DNA of 64,000 nucleotides from Geomonas agri (GTDB lineage: Bacteria > Desulfobacterota > Desulfuromonadia > Geobacterales > Geobacteraceae). The notes beneath the pieces were generated by a model. It was not told where the DNA came from and did not search any database. It worked only from the letters and a program-made list of their open reading frames with translations. The stretch covers positions 1,721,747 to 1,785,746 of the forward strand of contig NZ_JAINZO010000002.1 of NCBI RefSeq assembly GCF_020179605.1. The letters are read 5' to 3'. Below, in pieces: positions 18,330-27,400 of the stretch (within the stretch, counting starts at the first letter, position 1; every line of letters begins with the position of its first letter). The position numbers and the translations under genes were made by a program.

Positions 18330-19001
18330 CTAAGACTGACTAGGCTTCGGCCAACGGTGCCCCTGCGCAACCCAGTGTGACTTGTAGTAATTGGAGATCC
18401 TAACTTGGTCTCCCTGGTTTCCACCCAGCAACTTGTAATAGTCTCTTGTCTCGTCGATATAGAAGGAAACGTGGTTCTGTCCCGTATTTTTTCGGACAAC
18501 TGTAATTGCGCCAGGCTTTGGGCATGTCATCTGTCCCCAATGCAGCCAGCTTGTTGCTGCGGCTGAATTGGTCCCCGTTATGCCGGCCTGTCTGAGGCAC
18601 CAGTTGACAAACGCGGAACACCAAGCCACCTCATCACTCGTCGCTCGGAGCGATGTCGAACCATGATATATTATGATTCTAGGGTTAGCTGGTGAGCGTG
18701 GGAACTCTCTTTGCCCAACTTCACCAGCAGCTATTTTGAGCCAAAGGGCATCATGAAAAGGTACGGGGCTGACTTCAGATGCAGTGGTCACTCCACGTTC
18801 CAGAGCCGCCCATGTTTTCGCGCCAACCACCCCGTCTATTGATATTCCAGCCGATGATTGGAATTCTCGGACAGCAGCTTCTGTTCTGGGGCCTAATATA
18901 CCGTCTGCCTCGAGTGTCTGGAGGTGGGGCCGGTGCCTGTTAAGAAGACTCTGCAACCGCATAACCTCTGCCCCCGAGCTTCCTAGCCTGAGGTCTATCA
19001 T
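18330..19001 (-). CDS. Peptidoglycan-binding protein with TIGR02594-type amidase domain
   Basis: A 223-residue protein. Residues 1-65 form a PG_binding_1 domain (LRLGSSGAEVMRLQSLL, DGILGPRTEAAVREFQ). Residues 78-223 match the TIGR02594/CHAP-like cysteine hydrolase group, with the putative nucleophile in WCSAFVNWCL and the His in NHVSFYI. There is no signal peptide, so release would need lysis or a dedicated secretion system. The start at 19001 follows GGGGGCGAG; in-frame codons at 19046 and 19100 are alternatives. A second, broken copy of the catalytic domain lies at 34095-34592, also followed by a signal-peptide protein. Confidence 0.8.
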   Translation of the reverse strand: MIDLRLGSSGAEVMRLQSLLNRHRPHLQTLEADGILGPRTEAAVREFQSSAGISIDGVVGAKTWAALERGVTTASEVSPVPFHDALWLKIAAGEVGQREFPRSPANPRIIIYHGSTSLRATSDEVAWCSAFVNWCLRQAGITGTNSAAATSWLHWGQMTCPKPGAITVVRKNTGQNHVSFYIDETRDYYKLLGGNQGDQVRISNYYKSHWVAQGHRWPKPSQS

Positions 19002-19227
19002 CTCGCCCCCTTTTTTGCCGGTGGTGTCGCTGCCCCGCTGTACCATGTTGATCCCTCTCGGGGCGAAGGGAAGGTTGCCATGCGACGGGAACATTAGCAA
19101 CTATGGCCTCCTTGCCCTACCTTGAAGGCAATATTGCGGGTACCTTGCAAAGTTCAGGAAGATGGGTTAGCTTTGTGCTGTCTGTTAATCAGGCAGCATG
19201 TATCCTTGGGGCCAGGAGGTTGGGCGA

Positions 19228-19497
19228 ATGCCGACAATTTCTATGTTCTTCGGGATCATCATCAGAATGTTCTACAGGGACTACCAGCAGCACCACCTTC
19301 CCCACCTGCATGCGGAATTCCAAGGCGACGTCGCTGTTTTTGCTATTGAGGACGGCAGCATCCTTGATGGTTGGCTTCCTCCACCAAAACGAAAGCTCGT
19401 GGAAGCTTGGATGGAAATCCACAACGAGGAACTGCTGGCCGACTGGCAATTAGCTGTTGAAGGTGAAACTGTGTTCAAAATAAAAGGACTTGAGTGA
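19228..19497 (+). CDS. DUF4160 protein, possible toxin-antitoxin partner
   Basis: An 89-residue DUF4160 protein, recognised from MFYRDYQQHHLPHLHAEF and the GWLPPPKRKLVEAW segment. Genes of this family commonly stand directly before DUF2442 genes, and the pair is suspected to be a toxin-antitoxin or stress module; function is not established. The ATG at 19228 has AGGAGG eight bases upstream. An in-frame codon at 19198 lies before that site. Its stop abuts the next ATG, so expression is coupled. Confidence 0.8.
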   Translation: MPTISMFFGIIIRMFYRDYQQHHLPHLHAEFQGDVAVFAIEDGSILDGWLPPPKRKLVEAWMEIHNEELLADWQLAVEGETVFKIKGLE

Positions 19498-19752
19498 ATG
19501 AGAATAATTAACTGGATACACACGAACGATGACTGGACGCTTGATGTCAGTTTTGCCGACGGGGAAGTTCGTAGATATGACGTAAGACCTTTGTTGCAAC
19601 GTGAAGCGTTCAAGGAACTGGAAGATGTCAGCATGTTCAAAACAGCCCGTAATGGAGGCTATTTCGTAGCGTGGGACAACGATGCCGACTTAAGCGCCGA
19701 CACCTTGTACTTGGAAGGCGTACCCATCACCCCTGCGACTCAAACCAACTGA
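19498..19752 (+). CDS. DUF2442 protein, partner of DUF4160
   Basis: An 84-residue DUF2442 protein with the family pattern FADGEVRRYDVRPLL, the FKTAR segment and a closing DTLYLEG. It begins immediately after the TGA of the DUF4160 gene. Domains of this type can resemble small DNA- or toxin-binding folds, so it may be the antitoxin half. It is followed by a strong terminator. The role is inferred from pairing only. Confidence 0.8.
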   Translation: MRIINWIHTNDDWTLDVSFADGEVRRYDVRPLLQREAFKELEDVSMFKTARNGGYFVAWDNDADLSADTLYLEGVPITPATQTN

Positions 19753-19781
19753 TCACCTTGCTATTAGCATGACCGCAAACG

Positions 19782-19816
19782 AAGGGCTTAGCCGATGCCG
19801 GCTAAGCCCTTTGCGT
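19782..19816. terminator. Bidirectional terminator after the DUF4160/DUF2442 pair
   Basis: Twelve-base stem AAGGGCTTAGCC / GGCTAAGCCCTT. It also lies downstream of the phosphoesterase gene on the other strand. Confidence 0.75.
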
Positions 19817-19894
19817 TACCACCTCTCATCCCCTACTTTGCAACTTTGCAAGCCTGACTTGAGCTCGCCGCTGCTTATACCGAGGCCGCGGTAG

Positions 19895-21700
19895 TCATCG
19901 CTTCGGTGTCGTTGCTGAAGCAACGTTGGAATACCCCGACGAGCCGGCAGCGTTCCTCGCGCGAACGCGGTAACGATAAACGGTATTTGCCGTGAGCTTG
20001 GTATTCGAATAGCTGGTTACATTCGCACCAACGGCAGCTACCTGGGCGAAGTTGGTGCAGGTCGATCCTTTGCAGCGCTCGATCAGAAATTGGGTTTCGT
20101 TGTTCGCATTGTCCGTCCAGGCAAGGTTGATCTGGCTTTTGGAGACGGCTGTGGCGGCCAGGCCCGTCGGTGCGGAAGGCACTGCTGATGCAGCGAAAGT
20201 CGTTACACTGGCTGCCGGAGAATACGCCGAATCGCCTGCCAGGTTGTAGGCGCGTACGCGGTAACTGTAGCTAGTGGAGGCAGTCAGCCCGGTGTTGGAC
20301 CAGGTTGTGACGTTGGCGCCGACAGTTGTTATTTGGCTGAAATCACTGCATCCTGCGCCGGCACACCGCTCGATTTTGAAGCCCTGCTCATTTGTGGAGT
20401 TGTCCGCCCAGGCAAGATTGATCTGGCTGCCGGAGGCCGCCGTTGCTGTAAGGCCTGACGGAGCGGTCGGCAATGGAGATTCGACGTACGCGGTTATGCC
20501 ATCAGACCTCACTCCCGAACCTGTTGTCGCTTGAACCTCCAACGCATACTCGCTTGCGGCCAAGGTCGATGCATTCCAGTTCCCCTGCCAGAGAGCGGGG
20601 TTGCCGGACACGTTCTGCATCGGTTGCCAGGAGCCTCCGTTCACCCTGAACTGGACCTGTGTGACCGTTGCCGGATCAAAAACAAGGGCACGCACCGGAT
20701 TCGTTGCTGAATTGGTGACGTTGTACGCATAGGGGGTGACCACGCCTCCCAGTCGCCGGTCCACAGGTGCGGTGATAAGCACCACCGGCCACGTACCTTT
20801 GGTCTGGGTGACGGAGGAGATGCCGTTGCAGTCGATCGCTGTCACCGTGAACTGGTTGGGGCTGTCCTTGCCGATGGACGACACGTTGAAGTAGAACACC
20901 CCGTCGGTCATGTTCTGGGTAAAGAACTTTTCGGACGAGGCATGGGTATGCCCGTAACCGTACATCGATGCACCGTAGCCGTTCATCAGGTTGACGAAAT
21001 CATCTTTTCCATAGAAGAGGTAGGTGTCGCTGCTGCTGTCTGTTGCGACAAGGGGATGGTGCCCGAAGACCAGGGTCAACTTTGCATCAGAGTTGGCATT
21101 CATCTCCGAACTGATGAAAGAGAGCTCGGTGGTGTCCAGCCCGGCATTGTCACCGTACGGCCAGACTATGCTGAACGGCTTCCCGGTGTTGTCCGGGGTG
21201 TTGACGCCCAGAAAATGGTATTTCCCCCACGGCCCGGTCCTTGTCCAGGATGCCTGTGTCCTTCCGGTCGCCCGCCCTTGTACAGAGTTGTTCAGGTAAT
21301 AGCTGAAATATTGATCATTGTAGGCGTCGTGGTTGCCCGGAATGTCAAAGTAGCTGCTTGCATCCACGCCGTTTGCACCCAGGATGCTCTTATACTGGTC
21401 CCATTCGGCCTGGTAGGGGCCGTTGGGATAACCGAAGATGTTTCCGTTCGTCGAATCGGTCAGGTCACCCGTAACCACGATGAAGCTTGGATTGATGACA
21501 CTCTTTGCCTGACCTGTCAGCCACTGCAGATTCGTTGTATCCGTGGACCCTGACGTCCCGATATGTGTGTCGGAAGCATGGATGAACCAGATTAGCTTGT
21601 CGGTGTCGGCACTGTAATATGCCGAATGCGGATCAGCGGCTGAAACGGGAAAAGCGCACCCGATCAGGAGAATGATGGAAATGATGAAATGGCGCATCAT
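19895..21700 (-). CDS. Exported calcineurin-like phosphoesterase with two FN3 domains
   Basis: A 601-residue surface or periplasmic metallophosphoesterase. A signal peptide (about 1-21) is followed by the full metal-site set: HASDTHIG (41-48), the GDLTDS aspartate, PGNHD (near 123), FGHHP (near 212) and GYGHTH (near 250). Two fibronectin type III domains fill about residues 410-598, each with the SYRVRA/YRYRVRA strand. The substrate is unknown; relatives include purple-acid and nucleotide-type phosphatases. The ATG overlaps the upstream stop (ATGA), so it is translationally coupled to the TPR protein and shares its riboswitch. Confidence 0.85.
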   Translation of the reverse strand: MMRHFIISIILLIGCAFPVSAADPHSAYYSADTDKLIWFIHASDTHIGTSGSTDTTNLQWLTGQAKSVINPSFIVVTGDLTDSTNGNIFGYPNGPYQAEWDQYKSILGANGVDASSYFDIPGNHDAYNDQYFSYYLNNSVQGRATGRTQASWTRTGPWGKYHFLGVNTPDNTGKPFSIVWPYGDNAGLDTTELSFISSEMNANSDAKLTLVFGHHPLVATDSSSDTYLFYGKDDFVNLMNGYGASMYGYGHTHASSEKFFTQNMTDGVFYFNVSSIGKDSPNQFTVTAIDCNGISSVTQTKGTWPVVLITAPVDRRLGGVVTPYAYNVTNSATNPVRALVFDPATVTQVQFRVNGGSWQPMQNVSGNPALWQGNWNASTLAASEYALEVQATTGSGVRSDGITAYVESPLPTAPSGLTATAASGSQINLAWADNSTNEQGFKIERCAGAGCSDFSQITTVGANVTTWSNTGLTASTSYSYRVRAYNLAGDSAYSPAASVTTFAASAVPSAPTGLAATAVSKSQINLAWTDNANNETQFLIERCKGSTCTNFAQVAAVGANVTSYSNTKLTANTVYRYRVRARNAAGSSGYSNVASATTPKR

Positions 21701-22227
21701 TTGTTCACCCCCTTCGCCTGCTGGGCAGTTGTTTTCGCAATGTACGAATCGAGTGTCTCCAGGGCCTTCGGGTCAGAGGTTCGGCCTTTTGCGCTTTGAA
21801 GGAGATGAATGGCCTCATCAAACCTCTTCAGTTCGATACAGGCCAGGGAGGCGTTCACGTAGGCGTCAAGATCGCCCGGTGCAAGTTCGGTAACCCGCCG
21901 GTATTCTTCTGCTGCACCGGCAAAGTTTTTCTGCACATAGTACACACGGCCCAGGTTCCTGTGTGCTTCGGCGGAGTAAGAGTCTTTTTCAATTGCAGCG
22001 GTGAATTCTTTCACGGCCAATCCATAACTCCGTGCCGCTTCGGTATCCTGGTGCCTGGGAGTATGCTCGTAAAAGCCCTTGTTAAAGTATTCCATCCCCT
22101 GCCGGTTGTGATAGCCGGCATCATCAGGAATTCCCTGGCCGTAGGCAGGTGGCAACGAGAGGGAAGCGAGGGTGACGGCACCTGTCAGTAGCATCCGGAA
22201 AGTGTTTCTCGACATCAACTGTTTCAT
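21697..22227 (-). CDS. Exported TPR protein
   Basis: A 176-residue protein. A signal peptide (about 1-30, ending PAYGQG) is followed by three tetratricopeptide repeats (AVKEFTAAIEKD, AHRNLGRVYY, AYVNASLACIEL), a protein-binding scaffold. The start at 22227 has AAGGAGG upstream. It is the first gene after a GEMM-type riboswitch and terminator, and its stop overlaps the start of the phosphoesterase gene. A role in presenting or assembling that enzyme is plausible. Confidence 0.8.
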   Translation of the reverse strand: MKQLMSRNTFRMLLTGAVTLASLSLPPAYGQGIPDDAGYHNRQGMEYFNKGFYEHTPRHQDTEAARSYGLAVKEFTAAIEKDSYSAEAHRNLGRVYYVQKNFAGAAEEYRRVTELAPGDLDAYVNASLACIELKRFDEAIHLLQSAKGRTSDPKALETLDSYIAKTTAQQAKGVNK

Positions 22228-22263
22228 GGTTGCTGCCTCCTTTCGTGTGTCCTTCTGACAATG

Positions 22264-22306
22264 AAAAGCCGGGCATGCCAATGGATTATCCATGGCAGCC
22301 CGGCTA
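22264..22306 (-). terminator. Riboswitch-controlled intrinsic terminator
   Basis: AGCCGGGC and GCCCGGCT form a perfect eight-base stem ending in TTTT. An inner GCC(A)TGGAT/ATCCATTGGC stem stacks on it. The left arm is shared with the last helix of the GEMM element, so ligand binding and termination exclude one another. Confidence 0.75.
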
Positions 22307-22366
22307 CCTTCAAAAGAAGACCCGTTGCTTTCCGCCCCCTCCTTGCAAAGGGTTCGGCCTTTCAGG
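22294..22366 (-). promoter_or_regulatory. GEMM-I (cyclic dinucleotide) riboswitch
   Basis: On the minus strand the elements appear in the order and spacing of GEMM-I: AAAGGCCGAACC, a CTTTGCAAGGAGG hairpin, GGCGGAAAGCAACGGG (consensus GACGCAAAGCCACGGG-like), then GGUAGCCGGGCUGCC (consensus GGUAGCCGGGUUGCC-like). It lies ahead of the TPR/phosphoesterase operon. GEMM-I RNAs bind c-di-GMP, and a subgroup in Geobacter binds cyclic AMP-GMP. The base equivalent to position 20 appears to be A, which by literature knowledge favours the second ligand; my alignment is by eye. Confidence 0.75.
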
Positions 22367-22559
22367 AAAATATCTATTTCTGCGCTCGAATTTGCGTCAA
22401 GTATATGCTTGTTTCTGAGTTCGTAAAGCTTTCAACTGTGGGAGATTTCGCATCAGCACACCGGGAAAATACCGGTTTCTGAGTTTGATGCCAGCAGGTC
22501 GTTTACAACTTGCCACCATCCTCACCTTTCTGCTACAACATTCACCGGTTTATTTCTCA

Positions 22560-22595
22560 GGGCGGGGTCCTCGGATCCCGCCCTTGTTGTTTTTT
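22560..22595 (+). terminator. Terminator-like hairpin in the leader of the Hsp70-like gene
   Basis: GGGCGGG pairs with CCCGCCC across a ten-base loop, followed by TTGTTGTTTTTT. It ends only 11 bases before the ATG at 22607, so it could attenuate that gene or end a short upstream transcript. Confidence 0.6.
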
Positions 22596-22606
22596 CGGGA
22601 GTCAGC

Positions 22607-23887
22607 ATGAAGGTAGTTTTCGGCATCGATTTTGGTACCACCAATTCCGCTCTTTCCATCTGCCGAGACGGCAGGGTCGACGTCATCGACATCGACGAGT
22701 CCAGCGCCAATGCTTCGCTGATGCGCTCGGTCCTGTACTTCAACGAGGATGACGAAATCTTCACCGGCCAGGACGCGATCGATAACTACGTCAACGAGGG
22801 GGCGGCGGGGCGTTTCATGCAGTCCATAAAGACCTTCCTCCCCAACAGGAGCTTTGAGGGGACCGAGGTGTTCGGCAAGAAGTACGGCATCGACGACCTG
22901 GTCGCCATCATCCTGAGGAGGATCAAGTCCAAGGGGGAGGCCTACGTCGGCTCTCCGGTGGACAGCGTGGTCCTCGGCCGTCCCGTCGTGTTTTCCGAGG
23001 ATGCGGAGAAGGACGCCCTGGCGCAGCAGCGGCTGGAGCAGGCCGCGCGGAAGGCGGGCTTCCGTCACATCCATTTCCAGTTCGAGCCCGTGGCCGCCGC
23101 CCTCGCGTACGAAGAGACGCTCCCTGCAGGATCTGAAAAGCTGGTGTTCATCGGCGACTTCGGCGGCGGGACCTCCGACTTCACGGTGATCCGGGTAAAA
23201 GGGGGAGACTTCGCCCGTGCCGACCGGCGCGCCGACGTCCTCTCCATCGGAGGCGTCTACACCGCCGGCGATAAATTCGACTCGCAGATCATGTGGGAGA
23301 AGGTGGCCAAGTATTTCGGCCGCGGCGTCAAGTACAAGGGGATGGGGAAGGACGAGCTGTTCGACATCCCGCACAGCATCATCTACACCCTGTGCCAGTG
23401 GCACCGGATTCCGCTGTTGCGAACGAGAAAGACCAGGGAGCAGATCCGCCTCATCAAGAACGCCGCCACCGACAGGCAGGCCCTTGAAAACCTGGAGCAC
23501 CTCATCAGTGACAACTACGGCTTCTTCCTGTTCCAGTGCATCGAGAAGGCGAAATGCGAGCTGTCGCAGCAAGACTCCGCGCAGATTACTTTCCAGGAGC
23601 GAGGGCTGAAAATTGACGAGGGGATAACCAGGGAGGAGTTCGAAACCATCAACCGGGATAACCTGGGCCGGATCTCCGGCTGCATCGACGAGGTGATCAG
23701 CAAGTCCGGACTTCGCAGTGACCAGATAGACACCGTCTTCCTCACCGGTGGTACCTCCCGCATCCCGATGATCCGGCGCCTCTTCGAAGAGCGTTTCGGT
23801 GCGGACAAACTGGAAAACCGCAACGCCTTCACCAGCGTTGTCCATGGCCTTGGCGCCAGTGTCCCGCTCTATTTCCAAGGCTACTAG
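22607..23887 (+). CDS. Hsp70-family protein (YegD-like)
   Basis: A 426-residue actin-fold ATPase of the Hsp70 superfamily. Phosphate motif 1 is GIDFGTTNSA (6-15), phosphate motif 2 is FIGDFGGGTSDF (near 183), and the adenosine motif is VFLTGGTSRIP (near 382). The substrate-binding domain of DnaK is absent, as in YegD-like proteins, whose clients are unknown. CGGGAG stands just before the ATG, directly after a terminator-like hairpin. It is monocistronic, with no J-protein or nucleotide exchange factor nearby. Confidence 0.88.
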   Translation: MKVVFGIDFGTTNSALSICRDGRVDVIDIDESSANASLMRSVLYFNEDDEIFTGQDAIDNYVNEGAAGRFMQSIKTFLPNRSFEGTEVFGKKYGIDDLVAIILRRIKSKGEAYVGSPVDSVVLGRPVVFSEDAEKDALAQQRLEQAARKAGFRHIHFQFEPVAAALAYEETLPAGSEKLVFIGDFGGGTSDFTVIRVKGGDFARADRRADVLSIGGVYTAGDKFDSQIMWEKVAKYFGRGVKYKGMGKDELFDIPHSIIYTLCQWHRIPLLRTRKTREQIRLIKNAATDRQALENLEHLISDNYGFFLFQCIEKAKCELSQQDSAQITFQERGLKIDEGITREEFETINRDNLGRISGCIDEVISKSGLRSDQIDTVFLTGGTSRIPMIRRLFEERFGADKLENRNAFTSVVHGLGASVPLYFQGY

Positions 23888-23943
23888 CAAACCCCAGAAG
23901 ACAAGAGCCTGGCCGATGCCGGCTGAGGCCCTCCCGCTTGGCC

Positions 23944-24150
23944 TTATCTCTGCCCCAGGAGCCTGTCCAGGGCCTTTTGCAGGATAACGTTGTTGGCTCC
24001 CATGCCCAGGTACCCGGTCTGGCCGTAAGTGTCGTACGTCGTCACCTTGTCGACCAGGTCCTTCAGTTCGTTTTCCCCCCCTTGGAACTCATCCGGCTGC
24101 CGCAGCACGGCATGGATGCTCTCTGCGAGGAAATCCTGCCAGCCCGAACT
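23944..24150 (-). pseudogene. C-terminal protein fragment of unknown origin
   Basis: An open frame without a start codon reads a protein-like end (DFLAESIHAVLRQPDEF ... GYLGMGANNVILQKAL, then LLGQR and TAA at 23944). It joins, in another frame, the relic of a Y1 transposase. I do not recognise the family. It may be the tail of a gene truncated when the transposase region decayed. Confidence 0.45.
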
Positions 24151-24375
24151 GGGTTCAGCACTACGTAGCGAGAGTGTTACAGGAGGTGCGAGTCATTTTC
24201 GACTATAACGCCTTGAGGCGTCCCTGTAAGATGTGGCCCCCCGGCCGTGTCGTTTGTTGAAGGGCTGTGGTAGGTGCCGTTTAGTTGGAGTATTCAGCGG
24301 GAGATGTTTGCATCTGGAGTGTTAATGGTGAGGTGGTAGTGGTTGCTCATCAGGCAGTAGGCATGGCAAAGCTAG
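24151..24375 (-). pseudogene. Relic of a REP-associated tyrosine (Y1) transposase
   Basis: Translated in shifting frames the minus strand gives AYCLMSNHYHL, then QPFNKRHGRG, GHILQGRLKAL, VENDSHLL and SRYVVLNPVRAG. In that order these match the body of TnpA-REP/IS200-like single-strand transposases, including the HxH metal site in NHYH. At least two frameshifts and several stops break it, so it is dead. Such enzymes mobilise or amplify REP palindromes, and this window is rich in palindromic intergenic repeats. Confidence 0.7.
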
Positions 24376-24433
24376 TTGTAGTAGTAAAAACTTGCATTTC
24401 AAGACCTGGCACCGAGGCGCAGCAAGATGGATG

Positions 24434-24473
24434 AACAAAGGCCTCCGAGGATTCCCCCGGAGGCCTTTGTTGT
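24434..24473 (-). terminator. Terminator of the selenocysteine-type cytochrome gene
   Basis: Eleven-base stem AAAGGCCTCCG / CGGAGGCCTTT with TTGTT following on the minus strand, overlapping the TAA. Confidence 0.85.
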
Positions 24474-27400
24474 TATTTTGCTACAAATGTTGCCGCAATT
24501 GCACGGTTAGAGGTAATGTCGAGTACCTTGTAGCCGCCATTAGCAACCTGGCTGGTCACATCGACACCGTTGTCGGTCACCGACGCAATCATATAACCGC
24601 TGTTGGGAGTTATGTTGACAAAATAGCTCCCGCCGTCGGCTACTTGAGTGGAACTGAGACCCACCTTGCCGTTGGCACTGGCAGTTCCCGTGAGAGCCCA
24701 GTAAATCATCGAGCAGTTGGCGCTTACGGTGGTGTTCCCGTTTATTGCAGTTGCCGGTGTGTAGGTATACGAACCGTCGGCATTCTTAACTGCGCTGGCC
24801 GTAACGTTAACACCACCAACGGTCAGGCGATACAGCTTATAGTGGGCGTTGGGTGCCACGTCGATCTGAGGCTTGCTGCCAGCGGCAATTGTTGTCGTGC
24901 CAGATACCGGCGTAGCATTAACCTTGAGACTGCCGTTGGTGACGGAGGTGGTCAAAGTGACGGCATTTCCGAAGGTAACATCGAGGCTGTGGTTGGTTGC
25001 AACGTCAGCGAACGTGAAGAAGCTCGGAGTTCCCACAGAGCTGCCGTCAACCTTGACATCCTGAATGGCATACCCGGTTGCCGGGGTGAAGTAGAACGTG
25101 GCGCTTTTGCCTTTTGCTACTGACTGCGTGCCGGGAGAAACCGTGCCGTTCGTGGTCGCCCCGACGGTAAGGGTGTACGCCTGGTCTGCAGTGAAGGTTA
25201 CGATAAAGCTGTGGGCTGCGCCTATGTTGGTGAATGGATATCCGCCGTTTGCCCGGACCACGCTCAAGGCATCCGCGCCGTCAACGGTAGCAGCCGTCAC
25301 CGTGTAACCGGCGGCAGGACGCACACTGATGAAATAGTCGCTTCCCGATGCAACATCTACCGAGGTAACACCGAGAGTGCCGCCATTGGTGCCGCCTACG
25401 GTAACTGACGAAGCGCTCAACTTGTAGGTGGCGACTGCCGGCGGAGGAGTGGGAGCTGCGGGCTCAGTGAAGGTTGCTATGACCACGATTCCGGGGTTTT
25501 CTGCTCCCGATGCCGGGGTGCCGACATTGGCCACGCAGGAAAGCGGATCGGTGTCAGAGGGTGTGCACCCTGACCATTTGACAAAGCTCTGGTCAGGTGC
25601 CGGAGTTGCGGTAAAGGTGACCTCGGAGGCGGGAACAGCACCGATGACACATTCGTTGCTGCCTTCTGTGGTGCAGCTGCTGGTGCCCTGGTTGACAGCC
25701 ACGCTGCCCTGCCCCAGAACGCGTGTGACAGTCGGGACAATGTCAGCGGTAAGCTGTTTCGCCCTGAACTCGGTATAGCCCAGAGTTTTGTAGTGCGGCT
25801 TGTAGTCGGGCTTTCCGGCATTGGGATTGGAAACGGTCCCTGCTTCGTCGAGGTAATCGTACTGGGCGGGTTCGGCAAGTTGAACGCCATGGAAGAAAGC
25901 CGAATTATTCCCGTGGCAGTCCGTACAACCACCGGCACCGTACGGCCCAGGCTTTATTGCCAGGTTAGCCTGATCGCGCTTCGCGACCACATTGTGGTTG
26001 ATCGCAAAGTCGTGGCTTTCAGCAACCGTGCTTTCGAAATACTCCACCTCGCCCGCTGCGTTCAAGAAGTACACCTTGTCTGCGCGTACCAGAACAGGTC
26101 GGTTGGAGATTTTGTCATTCGACGGATTAGCCGAGTCGGTAACGGTACTCATGCGTACCAGGGCGGCCTTGATTTCGTCTTTCTTGTACAGGATGGGTGC
26201 ACCGCTGGCAACCTGGGTTCCGGGGGTCAGCGGCAGCGAAGCCATGCGGCTGAAGTTCTGGGCGTACTGATCCGTCATGCCCTTGCGAGCCAGGCGAAGG
26301 GCGATCGGCTTGATCACGGCAGCATTCCCCTCACCGCTGATCCATTCGCCAAACCAGGCGGTGTAGAGCGGCTTCACGGTGGTCATCTTGTTATCCCACC
26401 ACCTGAGGCCGGGGTACCAGCGGAAGGGCTGGCTGGCGAGCTCCGGCAGGTTCTTGGTGGGGTCAAGAGGGTCGGTCCCGAGGTAGGCGTTCAGTTTCGA
26501 TATGTTCTGGGTTCCGTTGGACGTCATCTCGATCACCTGCTCCGGAATCGTGGGGGACGTCGTGCTGCCGGCGCTTATGAAGCGGATATGGCAGACCTGG
26601 CAGGCCATGAAGTTCAGGTGAGACCCCGGCACCTTGTCGAGGTGTGCCGCTGCCGGGTTCGGGGCTGAAGCGTCACCACCTTCGATATGGCAGGCTGCGC
26701 AGCTCTTGACGGTCTTGTCCAAGTCGTTGCGAACCGCACCGATGGTGATGTTACCTTTGCCAATCTGGTGGGGGTTACCCATCGCAAGGCCCAGCGCGTC
26801 GGTGGTCCCGGTGTTGGGAGTGACATGGCAGCGGGTGCAGGTCAGCGCATTGTGGACGTCGGTTGTAGCAGTCGTGGTGCGACCGGACTTCTTGCCGTCC
26901 GGCGAGGTGTGGCAGCCGCGGCAGTTGTTGTTGCCGGCTGCGCCGATGATGCCAGTCGGGATCACGTAATTTCCGCTGTCGGTAACCAGGGTGCCGGCAG
27001 TGGTGCCGAGCACGTAGTTTATCGATATGGCCGTTGCCATCGGTGGTGTTCCATCAGGCACGTTGGTGGCGTAGGTTACCTGCCCCCATCCCGCGCCGAG
27101 GGTCGCTGCCGATTCGAAGTTGGCAACCCCGGCAACCGAGATGCCTCGTGCGGTGGCGGCCCGTTTGTGCCAGCTCGCCCCCATGTCGTTGTTGTTAAAG
27201 GTCACATAGTTTTTGGTGGCATCGAAAACGGTCTTGGTGGTGGTGTCGTACTTGTTCATGTGGCACATCAGGCAGTCCGGTTCCATGACGCCGGTCTTGC
27301 TCCAGTTTGCCGTTCCAGGCACGCCGGTGGTCGGGTTGATGAAGCCGTAGTCGCCGTCCAGTTTGGCGCCCGGATCGGTCAGCGCTGCAACGCCGCTGAG

